Below are positions 1 to 9,835 of a stretch of DNA of 64,000 bases, in pieces. Made by a program: the position numbers and the translations under genes. The notes beneath the pieces are model-generated. The model made no database searches, had not been told where the DNA came from, and saw nothing but the letters and a program-made list of their open reading frames with translations. Numbering within the stretch: the first letter of the stretch is position 1; every line of letters starts with the position of its first letter. The DNA is from Helichrysum umbraculigerum (taxonomy: Eukaryota; Streptophyta; Magnoliopsida; Asterales; Asteraceae). Location: the NCBI GenBank assembly GCA_949592205.1, contig CATIUR010000004.1, positions 96,432,337 to 96,496,336 on the forward strand, written 5' to 3'.

Positions 1-2
1 CT

Positions 3-383
3 TGGCAGTGCAAAAAGCAGACTGCGGTTGCTATTTCCACAGCTGAAGCCGAGTATGTTGCTGCTGCAAGTTGCTGTTCTCAAGTTCTCTGGATTCAGCA
101 TCAGCTGCGTGATTACGGGTTCAATCTCTCTATGACTCCTATTTATATTGATAATACAGCTGCTATATCTATAACACACAATCCCGTACAGCACTCTAAG
201 ACCAAACATATTGAACTTAGGTTCCACTTCATACGGGATTGCTTTGAGAAACACCTTATAGATGTCGTACATATAGATACCCTTAAGCAGTGTGCGGACA
301 TTTTCACAAATGCATTTTTGCGATCACGTTTTATTGAACTGGTCAATCTGATAGGTTTAAGGTTCTTTCAGTCAAAGAAATGA
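3..383 (+). CDS. Copia pol, C-terminal RNase H part (5' end outside window)
   Basis: This is the last 126 codons of a Ty1/Copia polyprotein. The frame is open from base 3, so the first ATG at 132 is internal and not a start. The visible motif is STAEAEYVAAASC, followed by HxDNTAAISIT-type and HSKTKHIELRFHFIRD motifs, all standard for the Copia RNase H end that degrades the RNA strand during reverse transcription. It aligns throughout with residues near the end of Copia-2 pol and stops at the same place (TGA, 381-383). FTNAF replaces the usual FTKAF. No stop is seen in this piece, but the third ORF of the same element is broken, so the element is probably dead. Confidence 0.88.
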   Translation, partial: WQCKKQTAVAISTAEAEYVAAASCCSQVLWIQHQLRDYGFNLSMTPIYIDNTAAISITHNPVQHSKTKHIELRFHFIRDCFEKHLIDVVHIDTLKQCADIFTNAFLRSRFIELVNLIGLRFFQSKK

Positions 384-421
384 TTTGTGACTTGGATTTT
401 TTAAGTTTTTAAATTCAATTT

Positions 422-444
422 AAAAAAAAAAAAAAAAAAAAAAA
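422..444 (+). repeat. poly(A) tract after pol
   Basis: This run of 23 A lies about 40 bases after the pol stop. Copia-2 has a 43-A run at the equivalent position (37166-37208). In both copies it is followed by the same sequence beginning GCAACAGCCACTC, so the tract is an inherited part of the family. Confidence 0.9.
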
Positions 445-833
445 TCGCAACAGCCACTCTTTATACTCTTTAGTATTAAAGAAAACGCAAGGTTGCTACA
501 TTTTTAAAATAGACGTTGAAGTTGTGTCTGTAAACAACTTGGGATATGATAGTACATCGGGTGACATGCACAAAATGGAATTTTAAGGTTTATCTTGGAT
601 GTGTCAGTAGGTTTATCTGACACACTTAAAACAGTTTTTATCCAAATTATTTTCATTATACGATGTATTGGTAGGCATGGTACACACCGGTCTCTGAGAT
701 ATTAAGAAGTAATTTAAATACTTGTCTATGCTCATGTGGTAAACACCTCGTGATGTACGACTCTATGTCTTAATTCCTTAGCATAGCTTGACATACTTCT
801 ATTTTTGAATCGTATATCTGAGATCTTTTGGGG

Positions 834-895
834 GAGTATGCTGATTGTTTCCTCTGTTGTACGTAAGTGCAGACCTGGTCTCAATCCAGCTTACT
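834..895 (+). other. Candidate structured RNA stem-loop, unit 1a
   Basis: The apical hairpin is TGTAC-GTAA-GTGCA (858-871), with a GNRA loop and one T-G wobble. It is followed by AGACCTGGTCT, itself a palindrome. The outer arms 834-847 and 882-895 pair through AGTA-GCTGATTG against CAAT-CAGC-TACT with small bulges. The same unit occurs at 37601-37663 and, with different stem bases, at 19723-19785. Confidence 0.6.
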
Positions 896-1015
896 CTCAA
901 AACTAAGCAAACGTGAGTCAAAGTACTTGCAACGTCTTAAATTTAAGGTACTGGTCAAGGTCGCCAATTGAATAAATCAAGTTTGGTTTGACTGCGATCG
1001 GTTTTGCTTACACCT

Positions 1016-1075
1016 GAATCAAGTTATGTTGCTCTGTTGTACGCAAGTACAGACCTGTCACCGCTGGCTTGATTC
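1016..1075 (+). other. Candidate structured RNA stem-loop, unit 1b
   Basis: The outer stem is GAATCAAG (1016-1023) with CTTGATTC (1068-1075), a perfect 8-bp match. The apical hairpin is TGTAC-GCAA-GTACA (1038-1051). The conserved flanks are TTATGTTGCT on the 5' side and GACCTGTCACC on the 3' side. It matches 37772-37831 in Copia-2 and 19912-19971 in element B. Confidence 0.62.
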
Positions 1076-1613
1076 TTAAAATTGATTCTCTTATATTCTT
1101 TCTAATGTTAGAAACTATGTTCATGTCTAAGTTATAGGGGTATATCTATGGTGGGGACTACGGAGAAATATTCATACTAACAATAAAAGATTAACTAACA
1201 GACACGGATGTAACGTGTTTAGGTGGACAAACAATACCAATAATCGTTTTGAAATAATTTTTATAACAGGTGTTTTAAATGTGCCACGTAAATTTAAAGT
1301 GGACAAATATACTGATGATCGAAATAACACTTACTATTCCTAATAAATGCATGTTATTCCGATATGATCCCTAATCAGACAAACAACTCCGTCACCAAAA
1401 ATAGAGTGTTAGTAATTTTATTCTGTTATATTTTTACCTTTTGTGATATTAAAGAAAATACCAAAAAGATTTTTTCGTTATTTTATTCTTTATTTTTTAT
1501 TCTATGTTATTTTTCCCAAGTCACGACTCATTTAGATATTATTTGCTAAAATAAAGAGTAAATGGTTCTAGAAAATTTCAAAATCGACTCAAATCACATA
1601 CTGACTGCTCTAT

Positions 1614-1775
1614 GCGACGTCCCACTCAACGTCGCCTGCGACGTCCCAGACTACGTCGCACATAGGGTTAGACTATATATAGTCTCAACCGCGACGTAAC
1701 ACGTCACATTATTCCATATTCACCTGCGACGTAGCCTGCGACGTACTATTTGGCGATTTGCGACGTAGCAATTCT
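1614..1775 (+). repeat. GCGACGT/ACGTCGC motif array, promoter-proximal
   Basis: About eight copies of GCGACGT or its complement ACGTCGC, often in facing pairs, lie around a TATA-like box. The motif contains the ACGT core, and often GACGTC, bound by many plant bZIP factors. The same motif recurs in the intron (2091-2386) and the LTR (5865-5970) of this element only. Confidence 0.75.
1674..1681 (+). promoter_or_regulatory. Candidate internal promoter (TATATATA) for the third ORF
   Basis: TATATATA lies 14 bases after the last ACGTCGC of the first motif cluster and upstream of a leader ending at a splice-donor-like site (1858). Copia-2 has TATAAATA in the equivalent place (38368-38375). The LTR promoter of the same element has the same motif-to-TATA spacing (TATTTAA at 5982). 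Confidence 0.5.
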
Positions 1776-2090
1776 TTGAGCTTTTTCGTGATTTGTAGCC
1801 GTTTTTACTCCGATTCACTCTCGTAGTTTTCTTCTACTCGTTATTCCGCACACTTAGGTACCAATCTTACCCTTTTTCACCGTGTATTTTTGCGTTAATC
1901 GTTAAATGTATATTGCGGGTTTTAGGGTTCTCGGTTTGGGTTGAATTAGTTGTGTAATCGTGATCTAAACATCGTATAATTTATGTTTTCGTGATCACCA
2001 TTAGTTGCCGCACCTTTTAGTGCGTTTGATTTTGAAAACCCCTAAATTTGATGGTTAGGGTTTCTGGGTTGGGGATGAATGTTCTTCAGT

Positions 2091-2386
2091 GCGACGTACG
2101 CTGCGACGTCGTGGCCTACGTCGCTCTCATTAGTTATTCTTACATGCCTACGTCGCCCTTCCCTACGTCGCTTTTTACCGCGACGTCCTACGCGACGTCC
2201 GTCGCTACGTCGCTATTTTATTAATGTGATTAAATTCACAATAAATTGCAAAATGCGACGTACCTATCGACGTCGCTCGAATTTTGTGCGACGTCATGGT
2301 CTACGTCGCTATTGTTATTATTCTGATTTTCTGCGACGTCCTTTACTACGTCGCTATTTGATATGCGACGTCATTGACTACGTCGC
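2091..2386 (+). repeat. GCGACGT/ACGTCGC array inside the candidate intron
   Basis: More than a dozen GCGACGT or ACGTCGC copies occur, many as facing pairs separated by 4-12 bases. ORFs that run through this stretch are arginine/serine-rich artefacts of the repeat. Confidence 0.75.
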
Positions 2387-2670
2387 TTATTACAGAAAAA
2401 TTACATTTTTTGTTACCAATCAAATGTTCGTTTTTCTGACTTTTAAATCCTGTCCAGCAATGGCGAGTGATTTCTTTCAGTTCCTAGCTGAACGACAAAG
2501 ATAGTGCTTACTGCTTCAGCCCAAAAGAGTGTCACTACTCGCCCGTCCGCGGCTAGAAGGATCTTCTTCCGGTCGTGGATTCTTTTGCGCTTTCTGGTGG
2601 TCCAGCACCTTAAAGTTTTTATCTGGTCACTTAGATTTGACCATTTTTGTCTCAGTTGGCTAATGATCCG

Positions 2671-2796
2671 GTGGAATTCTCTCTTTGTCCTGAATCTTGG
2701 TTTTATGGTCTAGAGGAATCCCTTTATCGTTATGTGGAATTCTCTCTTTGTCCTGAATCTTGGTTTTATGGTCTGGAGGAATTCCTTTATTATCCT
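2671..2796 (+). repeat. 63-bp tandem duplication
   Basis: Two adjacent copies begin GTGGAATTCTCTC at 2671 and 2734. A third, decayed partial copy with TGGTCTGGTGGGAT follows. It lies inside the candidate intron. Confidence 0.75.
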
Positions 2797-2900
2797 GGAT
2801 CTCGGCCTTCTGGTCTGGTGGGATACCATCCCTGTCTTGGATTTTAGCCTGACCTTGTCTTGGATTTTGGCTGTATTCGTTTAACCAGGATCTTCGGTCT

Positions 2901-2937
2901 AGGTTTAGGTTTAGGGTTTAGGGTTTAGGGTTTAGGA
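2901..2937 (+). repeat. Short telomere-like (TTTAGGG) repeat
   Basis: About five TTTAGG/TTTAGGG units in a row, the plant telomere unit, occur inside the candidate intron shortly before the acceptor. This is too short to be a telomere. It may act as a telo-box type regulatory motif or simply be a microsatellite. Confidence 0.7.
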
Positions 2938-3069
2938 TTTGATATGTGTGTTTGTAACTTTGTACTTATTTAACATATCAATGAAACCTTTCGTTTGTGA
3001 TAAGTTTGGAATACTTTGTTTGTTCTAACGCTTTTCGAGAATATCTTGTATGTTTCTGTTTTTGCAGAT

Positions 3070-5751
3070 ATGGCTCTTGTTTTCGAAGCGCGTCACAATA
3101 CTGCTGCTTACCTTGATGATACTTCTGATAAAGCTGCACCGTATCGTCAGATGATTGCATTTCTGAGGCGTTCAAGGGTATTCCATGCCATTTCGGATAA
3201 CACTGTGGCTTTTGGAAATCTGATCAACCATTTCTGGAGAAACGCAAATGTTGTTACTGATAACGACATTCGAAGACTGGTTTCAATGGTTGCTGGTACG
3301 GAAATCACTATTACAGAACAGAGTATTCGGGAACTTTTACAGCTGAACGATCAACCGAATATGCCAGTCGGTTTTGATCATGTTTTTGTTTCGGGAGCTA
3401 TGCAACGGATTGGATATCTCGGGATTCCCTCTGATCAGTATAGGAAAGCAAATCTCACGCGCGTCTAGAGATATTTGATGCATGTGATTATTGTTTGCTT
3501 GGGGAATAGGAAAGGTGGAACGGATGGGATGAGCCGAAGTCTGGCTTCTGCTATGTTAGCGTTAGTATACAACAAGCCGTTCAACTTCTCGGGATTTATC
3601 TTCAAGGCTATGGTTGATAATGCGAATGCCGGGGATCAGAAATGGATTTTATATCCGAGATTTGTACAGTTGCACATCAATCGTCATCATCCGGATCTTC
3701 AGGCACAGGGTGATATCGATCAGCAATTAAAGATTTCACCGATGATGAATCGGATCTTTACTATTTGTGCAGGTGGGGTTCAGGCGGCAAGGGATGTTCC
3801 CTTATTTGGTGCTATTGTTGATGAGAATTACGTACCGCCTCCGGAACCTCAATATATGGACATTCCAGCACCCCAACAACCGCAGCAACCATTTGTGAAC
3901 ATTCCTATTCAAGCTGCGGGGGAGAATGTAGATGCTCTTTTGGAGAACATCGAGCAATTTGGGCATGTTGACTCGGATCATTCAGCATCTCATGACACGG
4001 TTGAAGGATCTGATTCTGAAGAAAATCCTGTTCAACAACCTGATGATGGCGGGCCAACGCCTTCGGATTCTGATGGTGCGGTCCCGCACCCGTCTCAGAT
4101 GGAAACAATTCGACGTCAGTTTTCTCAGAGGTACAAAAGAATAAAGCGTCGTTTGAAACAGGGGCGTGTGTATGTTCCAAAGAATACTGGCAAACGTATT
4201 CGAGACGGTGATGATCCTGAGGATGTAGACTTTGAGCCTCGTCGTCGTGTTCGTCGTTCCTCGTCTGCAAGAACTCCAGTCAACCCATCGTCGCAAGCTG
4301 ATTTTGATATTCAATTAATTCCAGCATTCATGCAAAAGATTATGGAAGATATGCAGCAAATGAAGCAAAAGCTGGAGGCTCAAGACGAAAAGATTGCTGA
4401 ACAAGCTGCGCTGATCGAGGTTCAATCTAAGGAGCTTGAGGAAACGAAGATTAGGGTTAATGTTTTGGAAGGCAGGTTACTTGCCTCGGGGGAGTCTGGG
4501 TCTGGGATACCCACTTTAGAGTCAAGTGAACCTGCGTCTGTAAATCCCAACCCTGTACTTGAAACTGTTAATGAAAATATTTCTGTTTTGGATTACTTTT
4601 GTGTTGATGATATTCCAGGGTAACCGAGACCGCTGGCTGTTGACTATTCATTTGCGGACTTATCGTTTATTCAAAGAATGGCTAGTGGAGTTGGCTCTGA
4701 GGAAGAAACGGATAATGATTTTCAGATGAATGAGGATGTTTCGATTGAAGAGGAACAATTGAATTCAGATGAAACGTATGATGATGCACATTCTGGGGAA
4801 GCTTATGATGATGCACCGATTATAGAGTCTGATTCAAGTGAAGATGAGAGACCTGCTAAAACTCAACATGGAGAATCTAGTTCTGCTGAAACTCCAGCTC
4901 CAGAGACACAGGCACCGGACTCAGCAGTTCCTGAAACTGAATCTTCTGATATTCCTAAGAAGAAATTAACTGCTGAAGAAAAGAGAGAAAGAAATAAGAA
5001 ATGGTAGCCTAAGGGACGAAATCCAGTTCCTATTCCAGTTAAATGTCAAGTGTACCGGGTTAGTCGAAATTATACCGGAGTTATTAAAAGCTGGAAGTGT
5101 CAGAGGAATCTTTTTATGATTAAGAGAGAAGATGGAGTTCAGTACTTCAGAATGCGTTTTGATAGATTGAGCACGTTGCCAAAAGGAGAGATTAATCGAT
5201 TAGCTCAGCTTAAATTGATTAATCCGTTCGAGAATGATTATGCTGAGTTCATTCAGAGAAATTTACGTCGGGAAGTGTTATCGAAGACATATTCTAAATT
5301 GAAACCGACGTTGGGAACTCGGTATACATGGAAAAGGAAGATTGATCCAGTCACCAGGAAGCCTATGGTTAAAGTTCACTATCCGCCTGCTAACTGTTTG
5401 ACCGAGATACCTCTGGAACCAGTTCCTTATTATTTTCTGAGAAGACTTGTAAAATGGGAACTTGATCCACAGACTGGTGAAGCGGTTATTACTTTCGTTC
5501 CAGATTCTGAACCATGGCCAGAAGTTGGAGGTATATGGAATTTGAGGCAAGCAACGTTTAGACTGTATGATCCGATGAGTTTGATTAATTTTCATGAAAA
5601 AGATTTAAGAAAACTCTATGATGATCGGATTCGTGTTGGTCAGAAGAATGAGTTCAACAGACGTTTAGCCGAGCAGTTTTACAATGTTGTTACTGTTTGC
5701 GTGGCTAATGGAATTCATGCCGATAGCCAATTTCGTGCGGGCTGGGTTTAA
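3070..5751 (+). pseudogene. Third ORF of Copia-1 (env-position protein), broken by three stops
   Basis: One continuous frame of 894 codons runs from the ATG at 3070 to TAA at 5751. It is interrupted by TAG at 3466, TAA at 4621 and TAG at 5005, with no frameshift. It aligns end to end with the intact 866-aa ORF of Copia-2 (39284-41884): an N-terminal domain with FLRRSR and RKGG motifs, an acidic/proline-rich middle, a coiled coil near 4320-4470, a second acidic stretch, and a C-terminal domain ending AGWV. The first stop replaces a Trp codon and the second a Gln codon of Copia-2, both explained by single C-to-T or G-to-A changes. The function is unknown. Sirevirus ORFs in this position are called env-like, but I see no signal peptide or membrane anchor. 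Confidence 0.82.
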
Positions 5752-5791
5752 AGAAGATTTTTGAAGACCAAGCTGAAGACACGGGGGAGTT

Positions 5792-6200
5792 TGTTGGTAC
5801 ATGTTTAGTGTCTGTCAGTTGGTCTAGCTCGTAGTTTGTATTTAGATTTGCGTTTCCTGACTCCTGCGACGTAGCGCGTAACGTCGCAGGTGCGACGTCA
5901 GGTTTTGGGCCTGCGACGTAGTCAACGTCGCATGGGCTTGGGCCTGCGAAGTCGTGTGCGACGTCGCAGATGCCAGTTTTGTATTTAAGCAATTTACGTT
6001 TTCTGTTTTAGGGTTGACGAAACCCTAAACATAATTTGTCGAAATTCTCTGTAATCTGATCGACCATAAGCAATAATATAACGTTCGGTTTCATAATTAT
6101 TGTGTTTGATTATTCATTGTGTTCATGTGATAACTTAATCGTTGATTCCGCAAACGATTGAGTGACTCGGTTCTGTTAGATCCTAAGTAAGGGACAAACA
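5792..6200 (+). repeat. Copia-1 3' LTR
   Basis: This 409-bp LTR begins TGTTGGTACATG directly after the purine tract ACACGGGGGAG (5779-5789) and ends ACAAACA. It carries a GCGACGT array at 5865-5967, TATTTAA at 5982, and a hairpin TTTAGGGTT-gacga-AACCCTAAA at 6007-6029. The Copia-2 LTR has the same layout with different motif sequence. Confidence 0.88.
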
Positions 6201-6936
6201 TTAACTATTGATGGTCATAACTTTAGGGTTTTGAATTATCACTAAATACGTTGAGTCTGATAGGTCGAGTATACAATAATAATCTACTTTAAGATGAGCA
6301 AGACAATAAGTTAATTATTGGGTATTGTTGAGTCATACCAATAGAGTTGATTATAACGCGTTGTGAATGTTTAATGCATAATTTAGGGAAAGGCACACAA
6401 TTGACTGATCATCTTGTGACATTGGAACCAGTGTTTCATGTTGGACCCTAGATTATAGGAATTAGTTGGACCCGAAACGTTGGCTAGTTCATATTCGACT
6501 TAGTATTCATTGAAGAATTTGGTATTAAGTTGATCTAAAAGAATCACAATTAGATAATCAATACGTAATCAATCGGGAAATATGAATCTAAGTGACATTA
6601 ACTATACAATTACTTATTCCTTCCAATTAGGATTTCTTGTTATTATTTATTTATTATTTTAATTTAAAGTTTTATTTACAGTTGTTTATGTTAATTAAAT
6701 GTTTTCTGAATTGTTCGTACGGAACTAAAACGCCCCCATATTTACTGTTTTCTAGTTAATAGTTAATTGTTAATTTCTATTTTTAAATATTCCACCTTTT
6801 TCCCTGTGTTCGAACTTGACTTACCAAATCTATATTTACAATTGATCGGGTATTCTTGTCTGGTTGCTTGAAAGTATTTATTAGGTATTTCTATTTATAA
6901 ATTGTAAAACAAGACGTGCTTTCATTTGCGACATCA
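6201..6936 (+). repeat. Element B 5' LTR, 3' portion
   Basis: It is nearly identical to 21225-21960 and has the same length (736 bp). It ends GACATCA followed by the PBS. The missing left part of the LTR lies beyond Copia-1, outside the window. Confidence 0.9.
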
Positions 6937-6938
6937 AG

Positions 6939-6960
6939 TTTTTGGCGCCGCTGCCGGGGA
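6939..6960 (+). other. Element B primer-binding site and leader
   Basis: TTTTTGGCGCCGCTGCCGG follows the LTR end. This is the form complementary to a tRNA 3' end (Asp type) used by Athila-group elements. The leader to 7301 is AT-rich and non-coding apart from a strong inverted repeat at 7148-7183. Confidence 0.85.
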
Positions 6961-7147
6961 AAAAGCGGTTGTGTTTATTTAAATAGAAATTAATAATTTT
7001 TAATTCTTTTTTTTTTTAAGTAACTTTTGTTAATTAAGTTTCAGTAAAGTTGTTTTAATAAGTTTAATTAATTTTGTAACCTGTTTTCATTAATTCATTT
7101 GTTGAAACTAATTATTCTTTAATTGGTTAAACTTTTGGGGTTTTAGT

Positions 7148-7183
7148 TTCAACCGGCGGATGGAAATCCGTCCGCCGGTTGAA
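7148..7183 (+). other. Leader hairpin of element B
   Basis: TTCAACCGGCGGA (7148-7160) pairs perfectly with TCCGCCGGTTGAA (7171-7183). The loop contains a further GGA/TCC pairing. Position between PBS and first ORF is where retroelement packaging or dimerisation signals are often found; that role is inference. Confidence 0.6.
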
Positions 7184-7301
7184 GTTACATTTATTTAAAA
7201 TTGTACATGTTATTTAATTTTTGTTTATCTTGTGTGAACTAACTTGTTTTTCGTTAGTGGTGTTTTGTATTTTCAGATTTATTTTTATTTAGGTTTGTCC
7301 A

Positions 7302-8513
7302 ATGGCGAGGAGCTTTGAAAGTGATGCAAACAATTATGATTTGGTTGGTATTTATGATTCTGAGAGTTTGGAGTCAAGAGTGGAAAGTGAAATTCCATCA
7401 TTAACTCATTTAGGCCGCAAGGTTGTGCCTATCACATCGTCATGTGAAGAATTATTGGGTGCAATTGCGAATGTGAGATGGGACATTCCGTTTACAGCTG
7501 AACTAATCAGGATATCCCATGTTTATTTCTCCGATTATCAACTGGCACTAGTACAGAACTTACTAGATAGTGCAGAAGTGGAAAGACAATTTGGGGATTC
7601 TCAGCAGTTTCTGGATGACCTTTTTGATTTTGAGGAATCCATAACCTTAAGGATTGAGAAGGAGAAAGTATTCTTTGCCAATCAAAAGAGGCGATATGCT
7701 GAGATTTATGAAATTTTAAGACAACATTCGTTTCCCTATTCGGCTAAACAGGCCGCATGTCTTAGTCGTATGGTTAAAGCTTGTTATGAGTTAACAGGTC
7801 ATCCAACTTCTGAAGCTGATAAGGAATTTTTAGCTGGTTTAAAGGATCTGATTCAATTGTTAAAAGTAGATGATCATCTCAAGGATGAGACACCTCATTG
7901 TTTTGTAGTGAGTAACACTATTCACTATCACATGAATAGAATGGTTGAATAGTTAGATCGTCTTGCTAAGGAAGAGGAAGGAAGACCACGCCCTCATTTT
8001 ATTCACCCAACTGGTGAAATTGATTTAGCAACATATCTTGTGGCGAATATGAGAGAGCTAGTGGATGAGACTAAGATTCTGTACCCAAATGAACATTTCC
8101 ACTATGGAATGGTGGAAATCTACATGAGATTTGTTGAGATATTCAGGAGTTCAGGTTTGTGTTTTAACAGACTTCAAGAGCAAGTTTTGAGGGAGATTGA
8201 AAGTTTAATCAGAAGTTTGAAGGAAACTCCATTGATGAGCAAGCATCATCAGATTGGAGAGTCATGTTTAGAATTTATTGGTGAGCTTGAGGATGACAGT
8301 CCGGAGCGAGAGGTTAAGTTAGTTGGTAATGATGAAGTGTGGGATGAAGAAGGAGAAGTAACTAAGTCAGTATTGAAGATCAGCTGGGATTTAATTTATC
8401 TGCTTCCTGTGGTTAACGAACATTTGGCAAATTTTCCAACTTTTGGTCATGGGATCATTAACATCATTCCCATAATCATTGAGCATTTCCTTGCTATCTA
8501 TCCGAATCCGTGA
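7302..8513 (+). pseudogene. Element B ORF1, unknown protein with one in-frame stop
   Basis: One frame of 404 codons runs from ATG at 7302 to TGA at 8513 with a single TAG at 7950-7952. There is no frameshift. The protein is acidic and mostly helical in appearance, with an IRIEKEKVFFANQKRR-like charged stretch near residue 113 and a hydrophobic C-terminal end (IINIIPIIIEHFLAIY). I recognise no zinc knuckle, protease or RT motif. By position it would be the gag-like product of this element, but the sequence does not prove that. The TAG could be a decay mutation or a tolerated readthrough stop, since the LTRs are young. Confidence 0.6.
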
Positions 8514-8820
8514 TTCTAATCTTTTATATTTCTCATGCTATTGGATTGTTTCTAACATTTTGGTTTGTTTTGAATTATGTTAGACTTTTGATTGTTTTGG
8601 ATTTTTGTTTTTGAATTTGTGATTTGAATATTAGTATTATTTTGAATATTTTTCTTTTTAATGTTTGTTAATTATTGTTATTTATTTTATAGTGTGGAAT
8701 TGTGAAGATTTTGAAGTCGTGATTATCATCCAGGTTTGAGATTTAATTATATAAAGTTAGTGGTGAATTTGGGTTAAAAATTGGGTTGAAAATCGTTTTT
8801 GAAAAATTCTGATTTTTCAA
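8514..8820 (+). other. AT-rich spacer after B ORF1
   Basis: Non-coding, T-rich sequence with no ORF, repeat or promoter I can support, up to the palindrome block at 8821. Confidence 0.5.
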
Positions 8821-8952
8821 TCCATACGCCGTATGGAATCCATACGCCGTATGGATTGATTGGGCGGCTGGACTGGGCCGTTGACTGGGTTTAATGAGTT
8901 GACCTGGGCCTGTTTAATCCATACGCCGTATGGAATCCATACGCCGTATGGA
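8821..8952 (+). repeat. Four copies of palindrome CCATACGCCGTATGG (internal block)
   Basis: Perfect 15-bp palindromes at 8822, 8840, 8919 and 8937 are arranged as two pairs about 80 bp apart. The same two-pair block is present in the B LTR at 20644-20766, upstream of its TATA box. Both blocks are followed by GATCAAAA. It lies upstream of the leader of ORF2 and may be a copy of the LTR promoter module. No clear TATA follows here. Confidence 0.85.
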
Positions 8953-9124
8953 TCAAAAATGCAGAAAACCGCCAGCAGCTTTCTTCTTCCCCATTTTTCA
9001 TTCAAAAACCCTTTTTCTCAAAACCACCTATGACTTCCACACCTACAACCCCCAAACGGAAATTCCGGCCACGCATTCATCGCCATTTTTGCATATTCGT
9101 GTTATACGCACTTTCCTCTACAAG

Positions 9125-9830
9125 GTATAACTTCCATTTTTCATTTTCGTTGGTTAAATCGCTCGTTTGGAAGTTAGGGTTTATTGTGAATTTATGGGTA
9201 TTTCGGATATGCGTATGATTATTAGCATGTTTTGATTGAGTTATGTTCTAATTGCTGTATGCATTGCAATGTCATGTTCGTTTTTCAATTGTATTGCATA
9301 TTTGGTATTATTCGAATTATTCGCTAGTGATGATTAAATGAGAATATGAGTTGTGCTCAATTATGCTATGTTTTAATTTAGTGCTTATTAATTTTCTGAC
9401 CACATGATGATTAATGCAAATATTTGTTTGGTACACAAGTGTTTGTGATTACGGTCATGTGATAAATTGTTATTTTGATTAATTGTGTTACAATAATTCA
9501 TTTTGAGTATGTATGAATGTTTGCTAGTTGCTAATACTCGAGTTTAGTGATTGTGCAATTTCGTATATTCAAAATGGTACCAAGTTATTATAATACATTT
9601 GATTAGGCAATTGTCGGGAATATTTAATTAAGTTGATATAATTATGCATATTGAGTAGTTTTTGTTTAAATTGCAATTTAGGTTCATGAAATTGATTGTT
9701 GCGGTAGTTTTAGGCTGAACCTTTATGGTGGATTATTCAATTTTAAGCCGAAATGCTGCCGAAATTTTTAGTGATTTTTTTTGCAATTAACTGTTTAGTT
9801 AGTATTATTAACAATTGTCTTGTTTAGCAG
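9125..9830 (+). other. Candidate 5'-UTR intron before B ORF2
   Basis: The donor-like site ACAAG|GTATAA is at 9125. The acceptor TTGTTTAGCAG ends at 9830, five bases before the ATG at 9836. The interval is 706 bp, AT-rich and non-coding. Size and placement resemble the 717-bp candidate intron before the third ORF of Copia-2. Predicted from sequence only. Confidence 0.45.
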
Positions 9831-9835
9831 TTATC

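Larger units (their letters stand above)
384..1613 (+). other. Copia-1 spacer between pol and the third ORF
   Basis: No credible ORF is present. The stretch starts with an A-tract and continues with sequence collinear with Copia-2 37119-38280. Its central part is also recognisably similar to element B 19440-20300. It carries two stem-loop units, annotated separately. A third, degenerate unit without the apical hairpin may remain near 950-1000. Confidence 0.7.
1858..3067 (+). other. Candidate 5'-UTR intron of the third ORF
   Basis: The donor-like site CTTAG|GTACC is at 1858. The pyrimidine-rich acceptor CTGTTTTTGCAG ends at 3067, two bases before the ATG at 3070. Copia-2 has the same donor (ATTAG|GTACC, 38567) and an acceptor directly before its ATG. 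The interval is non-coding and holds a GCGACGT array, a tandem repeat and a telomere-like repeat. The splice sites are predicted from sequence only. Confidence 0.55.
1..6200 (+). mobile_element. Copia-1: 3' part of a Sirevirus-like Ty1/Copia retrotransposon
   Basis: The window opens inside the pol gene. It then shows a long spacer, a third ORF after pol, a purine tract and an LTR ending in CA at 6200. Gene order and sequence parallel the complete Copia-2 at 29632-42378. An extra ORF after pol is typical of the Sirevirus (Maximus/SIRE) lineage. The element interrupts the 5' LTR of element B: bases 6201 onward continue as B's LTR. The uninterrupted copy of that LTR has TTAAC at 21225-21229, exactly where Copia-1 ends (TTAAC, 6201-6205), so TTAAC is the likely target duplication. 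The left copy lies outside the window. Confidence 0.9.

Noticed and set aside
422..444. Processed retrocopy of a cellular mRNA ending in poly(A)
   Set aside because: The tract is flanked on both sides by Copia family sequence and is found at the same place in Copia-2.
834..1075. Hammerhead or other known self-cleaving ribozyme
   Set aside because: GAAA and CTGATTG occur, but the hammerhead core CTGANGA with its paired stems is not there. I could not match the fold to another known ribozyme class by eye.
2079..2504. 141-aa Arg-rich ORF
   Set aside because: Translation of the GCGACGT array inside the candidate intron.
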